DNA from: an uncultured Clostridia bacterium
GTDB lineage: Bacteria > Bacillota > Clostridia > Christensenellales > CAG-314
Direction: 5' to 3'
Length of the DNA: 8,927 nucleotides
Assembly (NCBI GenBank): GCA_934281515.1
Contig: CAKQXG010000085.1
Span: 1 to 8,927, forward strand
Part shown: piece by piece, positions 1 to 5,127 of the stretch
Numbering within the stretch: the stretch's first letter is position 1
How the letters are laid out: each line of letters opens with the position of its first letter
Made by a program: the position numbers and the translations under genes
Notes under the pieces: generated by a model
Seen by the model: the letters and a program-made list of their open reading frames with translations, nothing else
Databases searched by the model: none
What the model was told of the DNA's origin: nothing

Positions 1-918
1 GACAAGAGTAGCGATGTCATTTCTTTCTTTGCCGGGATGTTGCACAAATCGGGTGCAAAAATAGCACTTAACACGCAAGTCGATAGCATAGTATATCAGG
101 AAAATGGGTTTTTATTAACTACTATTACTGACATAGTAAAGCAAAACGAGCATTTTGACCGTGTGATCGTGGCTACGGGCGGAGTGTCATATCCATTGAC
201 CGGCAGCACGGGAGAAGGCTTGCGTTTCGCTCGCGAGACGGGGCACAAGGTGGTGCCCAACAAGCCCGCGCTGTGTCGCATACTGTGCAAAGATACTGCC
301 GATCTGGAAGGTCTGTCACTGAAAAACGTACAAGTAGGCGTGGTTGACGGCAACGGCAAAGTGCTTGCCGAAGAGTTTGGCGAGATGTTGTTTACCGACG
401 ACGGCGTAAGCGGACCTGCCGTACTGACGTTGTCCAGTCGCATCAACAAATACGATTTGCACGGAGCCTTGTTGTGTATCGACTTGAAACCTGCGCTTAC
501 TGCGGACAAGTTGGACGACCGTGTTTTACGGGATTTTGCCGAGCGCATGAACAAAAACTTCAATCGTTCGTTGGACGCTTTGTTGCCGCAACGATTGTGT
601 GACAAGGTGGTGGCTCGTTCGGGGATACCTGCCGAGCAAAAGGTAAATCAGATTTCTTCCAAACAACGCGCCACACTTGTGTCGGTGCTCAAATGCCTGT
701 CTTTTCCGATTGTAGGGTTGGACGACGTAAAACACGGCATTGTGACTTCGGGCGGCGTTGACGTGTCCCAAATCAACCCTTCCACAATGGAAAGCAAAAT
801 TTGCAAGGGACTGTATTTTGCAGGCGAAGTGCTGGATGTGGACGGTTACACAGGCGGCTTTAATATACAAATAGCAATCAGCACGGGTTACGCGGCAGGA
901 CTTGCGGCGGCCGACTAA
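1..918 (+). CDS. HI0933/BaiN-like NAD(P)/FAD-dependent oxidoreductase, 5'-truncated by window
   Basis: This is the C-terminal 305 residues of a flavoprotein of the HI0933 family (annotated variously as BaiN-like or aminoacetone-oxidase-like; true substrate usually unknown). The reading frame is open from base 1, so the gene starts outside the window. About 100 N-terminal residues are missing compared with the usual ~400, including the expected GxGxxG FAD-binding loop. Visible family signatures are VIVATGG followed by SYPLTGSTGEG (around 163-222), LFTDDGVSGPA (around 388-420), TSGGV (around 748-762), and the C-terminal block LYFAGEVLDVDGYTGGFN (around 811-864), which in this family closes the FAD site. 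It ends at TAA 916-918 and is followed by 137 gene-free bases before aroH, with no convincing terminator. In Clostridia this flavoprotein commonly precedes cmk/plsC/ispH genes, which fits its neighbours. Family assignment is secure; the specific reaction is not. Confidence 0.9.
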   Translation, partial: DKSSDVISFFAGMLHKSGAKIALNTQVDSIVYQENGFLLTTITDIVKQNEHFDRVIVATGGVSYPLTGSTGEGLRFARETGHKVVPNKPALCRILCKDTADLEGLSLKNVQVGVVDGNGKVLAEEFGEMLFTDDGVSGPAVLTLSSRINKYDLHGALLCIDLKPALTADKLDDRVLRDFAERMNKNFNRSLDALLPQRLCDKVVARSGIPAEQKVNQISSKQRATLVSVLKCLSFPIVGLDDVKHGIVTSGGVDVSQINPSTMESKICKGLYFAGEVLDVDGYTGGFNIQIAISTGYAAGLAAAD

Positions 919-1055
919 GATCAGGTTTCTTTAAACGACGAAAATGACCTTTGCTTGTTGCTGTCGGGTACCACTAAACGAAAAAACGGTCTGATGTAAG
1001 CACTTCACCGACCGATTTCAGCGAAATGCCTTATAAAGTTAAAGGAAGTTTTAGT

Positions 1056-1391
1056 ATGCTGTACATTCGCGGAGCCATTACGGCAGACAACACAACCGAT
1101 GACATCGGCGGCAAAGCCGTCGAGTTGGTCACTCAGATACTTGCGGTCAACGACCTTGCCGTTTCTTCGGTCTCGGCAATGTTGTTTACTGTGACAAAGG
1201 ATCTTACTGCGGCAAACCCATGCACGGCGGTGCGCAAAACGTTGGCAGCCGACAGCGTTGCCTTTATGTGCATGCAGGAGGCAAACTTTGATGGCGCGAT
1301 GCCGAGTTGCATACGCGTACTTGTCATTGCCGAAGGCGACGGCGAACCCCGATTTGTCTATTCGGGCGGCGCACAAAACTTGCGCAAGTAG
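1056..1391 (+). CDS. aroH: chorismate mutase, AroH class (monofunctional, trimeric type)
   Basis: The predicted 111-residue protein matches AroH-type chorismate mutases, which convert chorismate to prephenate for phenylalanine and tyrosine synthesis in the cytoplasm. The start is ATG 1056, preceded by AAAGGAAG (1041-1048). The upstream in-frame ATG at 1026 would add ten residues before the conserved N-terminal IRGA and lacks a comparable site. Residues aligning with the Bacillus subtilis active site are R5 (Arg7), R60 (Arg63), C72 (Cys75), E75 (Glu78, in CMQE), R87 (Arg90, in CIRV), Y102 (Tyr108) and R110 (Arg116). The segment aligned with FPAK in B. subtilis reads NPCT (54-57), so the positions of Phe57 and Lys60 are changed. 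The protein is slightly shorter than the usual 120-127 residues, ending one residue after R110. It lies between the flavoprotein and plsC genes. Confidence 0.9.
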   Translation: MLYIRGAITADNTTDDIGGKAVELVTQILAVNDLAVSSVSAMLFTVTKDLTAANPCTAVRKTLAADSVAFMCMQEANFDGAMPSCIRVLVIAEGDGEPRFVYSGGAQNLRK

Positions 1392-1417
1392 CAGCCGCAT
1401 TTGCACAACGTATTTCA

Positions 1418-1445
1418 TTGCATTTTCAGTCACGCAACATATAAT
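1418..1445 (+). promoter_or_regulatory. candidate sigma-A promoter for plsC-ispH/S1
   Basis: A perfect TATAAT (1440-1445) lies in the 211-base gap between aroH and plsC, 16 bases after a weak -35 match TTGCAT (1418-1423). Transcription would begin near 1452 and leave a leader of about 150 nt. That leader could form a CGGTCGA/TTGACCG hairpin (1492-1498 with 1508-1514) and contains a 10-base palindrome at 1568-1577. The position suits a promoter for an operon containing a ribosomal protein, but the -35 matches only three of six consensus bases. Confidence 0.4.
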
Positions 1446-1602
1446 ATGTAGGTCAGTGCTCGCGGCGCAAGGCGTTTCGGAGCAAATTTCGCGGTCGACG
1501 TTACGTATTGACCGAAGTAAAAGCCACCAACAGTCGTATGCTTGTCTATCGACGTCGGCACTCGTCCCGCAATTGCGTGGCAAAACAAATATAGGAGTAT
1601 CT

Positions 1603-2394
1603 ATGGCAAAAAAATTCTGTTTGTTTCTTGCCAGCATAGGCAAGGGACTGCTTAAACCGTTTTTCCCCGTCAAGGTGTTTGGCGACAAAAACATACCCAA
1701 CAAAAAAAGCCTGATTGTGGCAAATCACGTATCGGGCTGGGATCCGATAATCTTTTCATTGTGTACCAGGGGTATTCATCCATTTGTGTACAAGGCGGAG
1801 TTCCGCAAAAGCGCCTTTCTGCGCTGGGCGTTTGACGGATTGGATTGTATCCCGGTCAAGCGCGGCGATGTCGACCTTGCTTCCAGTCGTAAAATCATCG
1901 AAATGCTGGATTCCGACAAGTCCGTCGCGCTCTTTCCCGAAGGTACGCGCAATCCCAACATCGACTGTCTGCAAAAGTTTCGTACGGGCGCGGCGTTGTT
2001 TGCGCTGAAAACTCATGCGCCGATTCGTCCTTATTATATATGGGACAAAACCAAGGCTTTCCACAAAAATTACATAATTATCGGCGACGAATTCACGCTC
2101 GAGGAGTTCTACGATCGTCCGCTTGACAAACAAACGCTCAACGAGGCTACCGAAGTAATCAAGCAAAAGATCGAAGAGTTGCGCGTTCAACTGAACGAAA
2201 TTCTTGCAGCCAAAGGCGTAAAACGTCGCAAGCGTACAAAGAAAGAAATCGAAAAGACCGAGGCATACAACCGCAAACAACAAAACTTGCAAAAGCGCAT
2301 TGCCGAGCAGTCTCGTCAGGACGTTACCGAACAACCGATCGACGGGGCAGAATCGACGGCGGTACAATCCGACCCAACGGAGGACAACGCTTGA
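1603..2394 (+). CDS. plsC: 1-acyl-sn-glycerol-3-phosphate acyltransferase (PlsC family) with charged C-terminal tail
   Basis: This 263-residue protein is a PlsC-type acyltransferase, which adds a second acyl chain to lysophosphatidic acid to make phosphatidic acid at the inner face of the membrane. The start ATG 1603 has AGGAG five bases upstream (1593-1597); the frame is open much further upstream, but that part overlaps aroH and has no family similarity. Motif I is NHVSGWD with catalytic H42 and D47, motif II is VKRGD (85-89), motif III is FPEGTRN (111-117), and a motif-IV-like APIRPYY follows. The N-terminus (residues 1-26) is moderately hydrophobic and probably membrane-associating. Beyond about residue 185 the protein continues as a Lys/Arg/Glu/Gln-rich helical tail, possibly coiled coil, ending in an acidic stretch. 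Such a tail is not part of the catalytic fold. The stop overlaps the start of the next gene, which indicates co-translation with ispH-S1. Substrate specificity is inferred from motifs and neighbours. Confidence 0.9.
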   Translation: MAKKFCLFLASIGKGLLKPFFPVKVFGDKNIPNKKSLIVANHVSGWDPIIFSLCTRGIHPFVYKAEFRKSAFLRWAFDGLDCIPVKRGDVDLASSRKIIEMLDSDKSVALFPEGTRNPNIDCLQKFRTGAALFALKTHAPIRPYYIWDKTKAFHKNYIIIGDEFTLEEFYDRPLDKQTLNEATEVIKQKIEELRVQLNEILAAKGVKRRKRTKKEIEKTEAYNRKQQNLQKRIAEQSRQDVTEQPIDGAESTAVQSDPTEDNA

Positions 2395-4412
2395 TAAAGT
2401 TCTGGCTGCCCAAAGAGTTGGGATTCTGCGCAGGCGTGCGTGCAGCGGTGGACAAAGCGTTGTCGGTTGGCGGCAAAGCCTACTGTCTGGGCGCGATAGT
2501 GCATAACGAGCAAGTGATCGGGCAACTTGCCGACAGCGGCGTAACTACCGTCAACGACATTGCCGATGTGCCGAACGGCGCAACGATGATTATCCGCGCT
2601 CACGGCGAGCCGCCCGAAACCTATGCCGAGGCGCAACGTCGCAACATAAAGGTGGTGGACGCAACCTGTCCGTCGGTCAAAGCGATACAGAAACGTGCCG
2701 CCGACTACCACGCTCGCGGCTATACGATAATTCTTGTCGGCAACGCCGCTCACCCCGAAATACGCGGTATCAACGGGTGGTGCGACAACAAAGCCATTGT
2801 CACCGACGGAAAGACGAAAATAACCGTTCCGCCGTGTGAAAAAGCGCTTGTAATGTTTCAAACGACCTATGATACCCGATTTTTTGAAAAAAGTTTACAA
2901 AATATTTCAACAGACGGGGTCAAAACGCTTGAAATATTCAACACAATTTGTTATACTACTACGGTAAGGCAGTATTATGCCCAAATCCTATCCCAAAAGT
3001 GCGACCTTGCAATAGTGGTCGGCGACGAGTGTAGCAGCAATACAAAGCGACTGTACGACATTGCCGCAAGCAACACAAGGACGATACTGACGGACGGAAG
3101 CGTGCGTGACATTGACCTTACGGAAACAAGAAACGTATGTTTCATTTCAGGCGCATCAACTCCGACCGAGTTGATCAAGGGGGTTTTTGAAAGAATGATT
3201 GAAGAAACAAAAGACACCGCAGTTGAAACTGCAGTATCCGACGAACAAGTCGTGATTGCTCCGGAAGCAACAGTTGCATCCGAAGAAGAAAGAGTAATGG
3301 ACAAAGACGAAGCTATGCTTGCAAAAGCAGTATCGGAGATGAAAGAAGGTCACCGCTACAAGCTTGGTCAAAGAGTTAAGTGTCGCGTAGTGCTTGTCAG
3401 CGATGACGGCGTATATGTGAGCATCCCCAGCTCTAAGAAAGAAGGCTTTATTCCTAACGAAGAATTGGCTATGGACGGCAACTTCGATGCCGTTAAACGC
3501 GATTTGAACTCCGAATCCGTACTGGAATGTGCGGTCATTTCTCTTGACAAGGGTATTACGCTTTCCAAAAAGGCTATCGACGAGCGTTACAAGGACGACG
3601 AACTTGTTGAAGGCATCAAGGCCGGCAACGAATTTGAATGCGTTATGTCTCGCGTTGGAAAGGAGTGCCTGACGGGCAAACTCGGCAGCTACACGGTAAT
3701 CGTGCATGCGTCTCAAATCAAGATCGGTTATGTAAAGAATCTTGAACAATATGTCGGCAAAAAGCTTCGTCTCGTAGTTACCTCTCCCGATAAAGTTGAT
3801 GACGCCAAACATGTCATATTTGCCAGCCAAAAGGCAATTCTCCTTGCCGAAAAGAAAGCCAAGGAAGATGAATTTTGGAACAACATCGAAGTTGACGAAA
3901 TCGTGGAAGGCAAAGTGCTTCGTTTTGCACCCTTCGGCGCATTTGTCGACGTGCGCGGTTTCGACTGCCTGGCACACACCAGCGACCTTGCTTGGTTCCA
4001 TGTCAACAATCCTGCCGACGTGTTGGAAATCGGCAAAACCTACGAATTTGTCGTGCTTGCACTCGATCGCGAAAAGAATCGCGTATCTTTGGGTTACAAG
4101 CAACTGCAACCCCAACCTTGGGATCTTGCGGCTGAGAAATTCCCTGTAGGCGCACGCGTAGTCGGTAAGGTTGCCCGCATCCTGCCCTTCGGCGCATTTG
4201 TCGAACTCGACGACCATATCGACGGTTTGCTGCATGTCAGCAACGTAAGTTGGGAATGGCTTGACGACATCAACAAGGCACTCAAGATCGGTGACGAAAT
4301 CGAAGTAGAAGTGCTTGAGTTTGACGCCGAGCATAAGCGCATCACTCTGTCACGTAAGTCTTTGCTGGAAAAACCGGCTAACCTCGGTCACAACGACAAC
4401 CGCGACGAGTAA
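2391..4412 (+). CDS. ispH-rpsA: bifunctional fusion: 4-hydroxy-3-methylbut-2-enyl diphosphate reductase (IspH) + 30S ribosomal protein S1
   Basis: This 673-residue fusion starts at TTG 2391, overlapping the plsC TGA, with GGAGG (2379-2383) seven bases upstream. Residues 1-272 are IspH, the [4Fe-4S] enzyme that reduces HMBPP to IPP and DMAPP at the end of the MEP pathway. Its cluster cysteines are C13 (GFCAGV), C93 (DATCP) and C187 (NTICY). Substrate-binding residues H38, H71, H121, E123, T158/T159, S215-S216-N217 and S253 are all present. Before SSN the usual KN reads E213-C214, which adds an extra cysteine near the active site. After an acidic linker (about 273-318) come four S1 RNA-binding modules: roughly 322-394, 410-480, 499-570 and 584-660. 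The last two carry the clear PFGAFV signature, whereas the second is degenerate. S1 helps mRNA bind the 30S subunit. The fusion is a known clostridial arrangement. How one polypeptide serves a redox enzyme and a ribosomal protein is unclear; an internal start may free S1. Confidence 0.95.
   Translation: MIKFWLPKELGFCAGVRAAVDKALSVGGKAYCLGAIVHNEQVIGQLADSGVTTVNDIADVPNGATMIIRAHGEPPETYAEAQRRNIKVVDATCPSVKAIQKRAADYHARGYTIILVGNAAHPEIRGINGWCDNKAIVTDGKTKITVPPCEKALVMFQTTYDTRFFEKSLQNISTDGVKTLEIFNTICYTTTVRQYYAQILSQKCDLAIVVGDECSSNTKRLYDIAASNTRTILTDGSVRDIDLTETRNVCFISGASTPTELIKGVFERMIEETKDTAVETAVSDEQVVIAPEATVASEEERVMDKDEAMLAKAVSEMKEGHRYKLGQRVKCRVVLVSDDGVYVSIPSSKKEGFIPNEELAMDGNFDAVKRDLNSESVLECAVISLDKGITLSKKAIDERYKDDELVEGIKAGNEFECVMSRVGKECLTGKLGSYTVIVHASQIKIGYVKNLEQYVGKKLRLVVTSPDKVDDAKHVIFASQKAILLAEKKAKEDEFWNNIEVDEIVEGKVLRFAPFGAFVDVRGFDCLAHTSDLAWFHVNNPADVLEIGKTYEFVVLALDREKNRVSLGYKQLQPQPWDLAAEKFPVGARVVGKVARILPFGAFVELDDHIDGLLHVSNVSWEWLDDINKALKIGDEIEVEVLEFDAEHKRITLSRKSLLEKPANLGHNDNRDE
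3177..3197 (+). promoter_or_regulatory. possible internal ribosome-binding site and ATG for free S1
   Basis: Inside the fusion, AAGGGGG (3177-3183) can pair with the 16S anti-Shine-Dalgarno with one G-U pair, and 11 bases later lies an in-frame ATG (3195-3197, residue 269). Initiation here would yield a 405-residue product consisting of the linker and all four S1 modules. The site falls exactly at the end of the IspH domain, which is why it is listed. The spacing is slightly long, and chance matches inside coding DNA are common. Confidence 0.25.
3930..4204 (+). repeat. 20-base perfect direct repeat in S1 modules 3 and 4
   Basis: The same 20 bases occur at 3930-3949 and 4185-4204, 255 bases apart and in the same codon phase. 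They encode the PFGAFV beta-strand signature in the third and fourth S1 modules. Protein-level conservation with similar codon choice explains it; identity at all third positions is slightly notable. Confidence 0.75.
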
Positions 4413-4447
4413 GCAAACAATTTGTTAATTTACCGTGTACTGAGATT

Positions 4448-4475
4448 TCGGACGACTCCGACCGATTTCTCGGTT
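4448..4475 (+). promoter_or_regulatory. rpsO leader: tandem hairpins, candidate S15 autoregulatory element
   Basis: The 92-base spacer before rpsO contains two adjacent small hairpins. The first is TCGGA (4448-4452) with TCCGA (4457-4461), loop CGAC. The second is ACCGA (4461-4465) with TCGGT (4470-4474), loop TTTC, extendable by a G-U pair. They share base 4461 and their arms can pair in alternative ways. S15 represses its own translation through structured leaders in several bacterial groups, so an S15-binding role is reasonable by position, but no known leader class was recognised. The AGGAGG (4492-4497) lies downstream of the second hairpin. No intrinsic terminator separates ispH-S1 from rpsO. 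Confidence 0.4.
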
Positions 4476-4504
4476 TGCGGTGTAAAAATTCAGGAGGAAA
4501 CATC

Positions 4505-4759
4505 ATGACAAAACAAGAAATCATTGCCAAGTACGGCAGAAAGGAAGGCGACACAGGCTCTCCCGAAGTGCAAATCGCATTGCTCACCGAGCGTATCAAC
4601 CACCTCACCGAGCACCTGCGCACACACCAGAAGGATCACCACAGCAGACGCGGTCTGTTGCAAATGGTCGGTCACAGAAAGGGTCTGTTGGACTACCTCA
4701 AACAAACCGATATTGAAAAGTATCGTCAAATCATCGCCGACTTGGGCTTGAGAAAGTAA
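4505..4759 (+). CDS. rpsO: 30S ribosomal protein S15
   Basis: This 84-residue protein is S15, a primary 16S rRNA-binding protein of the small-subunit central domain. The conserved core is obvious: GDTGSPEVQIALLTERI (15-31), LTEHL, DHHSRRGLL and the C-terminal LGLRK. The D/H/S rRNA-contact residues of the DHHSRR segment are intact. The start is ATG 4505 with a strong AGGAGG (4492-4497) seven bases upstream; an in-frame ATG at 4475 would place that site inside the gene. The N-terminus is about four to five residues shorter than the usual 88-89, which is within normal variation. It precedes pnp as in Bacillus and Escherichia, but its upstream neighbour is ispH-S1 rather than truB or ribF. A strong terminator follows directly. 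Confidence 0.97.
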   Translation: MTKQEIIAKYGRKEGDTGSPEVQIALLTERINHLTEHLRTHQKDHHSRRGLLQMVGHRKGLLDYLKQTDIEKYRQIIADLGLRK

Positions 4760-4766
4760 CAAAAGC

Positions 4767-4810
4767 AAGGAGAAAGGGCTTGGATTTGCCTCGCCCTATC
4801 TCCTTTTTTT
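4767..4810 (+). terminator. rho-independent terminator after rpsO
   Basis: AAGGAGA (4767-4773) pairs with TCTCCTT (4799-4805) and AGGGC (4775-4779) with GCCCT (4793-4797), giving a 12-base-pair stem with one A-A mismatch and a 13-base loop. A run of seven T (4804-4810) follows, partly used in the stem. It begins seven bases after the rpsO stop, so it is likely to limit read-through into pnp. Confidence 0.9.
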
Positions 4811-5127
4811 GTGTATTTTCTCGAAATTTTGTTGTGCTTATGCGTTGTATGTGCGCTTTTTGTGCGACAAAACAGTAGTAATCATCGTTGTGGCAGTAAT
4901 ACAAGGGTTTGCATACCTGTATTGCCAATCGCAACGCTTTGCGAGTGACGGACGCAAAGGGACGGTCGGACTGTTGTCAAGTTGGGTATATTTGCTTTCG
5001 GGCAAGTCGCTATTTGAAACATGTCGTCACCGTCGACAAAAGTCGTCTTTTACGGAATGTGAACAATGCGCAAAATGCGCAGTAGAACATTCGTGGGAAA
5101 TATTGTGGTAAGGAGAATAATTACAAA
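4811..5127 (+). other. 317-base gene-free pnp leader region
   Basis: No convincing gene lies here. One frame is open for about 100 codons from within the terminator T-run, but it has no ribosome-binding site and no recognisable similarity. Two small hairpins are visible besides the one listed separately: TTTTGT/ACAAAA at 4858-4872 (three-base loop GCG), and TCGCAA/TTGCGA at 4929-4944 (loop CGCT). A pnp promoter should be here because a strong terminator precedes it, yet I could not pair a good -35 with a good -10. TTGTCA (4974-4979) and TATATT (4987-4992) are only seven bases apart. Confidence 0.6.
5055..5092 (+). promoter_or_regulatory. two-tier stem-loop upstream of pnp
   Basis: GAATGT (5055-5060) pairs with ACATTC (5087-5092). 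After an asymmetric internal loop (six bases and five bases), TGCGCA (5067-5072) pairs with TGCGCA (5076-5081) over an AAA loop. The element ends 18 bases before the pnp ribosome-binding site AGGAG (5111-5115) and has no T-run, so it is not a terminator. Its place matches the E. coli pnp leader stem that RNase III and PNPase use for autoregulation; homology is not claimed. Confidence 0.45.

Noticed and set aside
1258..1602. In-frame 115-codon upstream extension of plsC
   Set aside because: It overlaps the aroH C-terminus and has no PlsC similarity. A good ribosome-binding site stands directly before ATG 1603, so the open frame is most likely chance.
1005..1703. A 232-codon open frame on the minus strand across aroH and the aroH-plsC gap
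   Set aside because: It is antisense to a clear chorismate mutase and the plsC start. It has a Cys/His/Arg-rich composition typical of a shadow frame, with no recognisable domain.
4422..4450. TTGTTA as a -35 for an rpsO promoter
   Set aside because: No -10-like sequence occurs at 16-18 bases downstream.
4840..4878. Possible 12-codon Cys-rich leader peptide upstream of pnp
   Set aside because: There is no Shine-Dalgarno before ATG 4840 and no attenuator-type terminator arrangement after it.
4974..4992. TTGTCA and TATATT as a pnp promoter
   Set aside because: The two elements are only seven bases apart, too close for a sigma-70-type promoter, and neither pairs with a partner at 16-18 bases.
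4809..5111. A 100-codon open frame with Cys-rich end (CEQCAKC) between rpsO and pnp
   Set aside because: It would start at TTG inside the terminator T-run without a ribosome-binding site. Its 3' part coincides with the stem-loop before pnp, and no family is recognisable.
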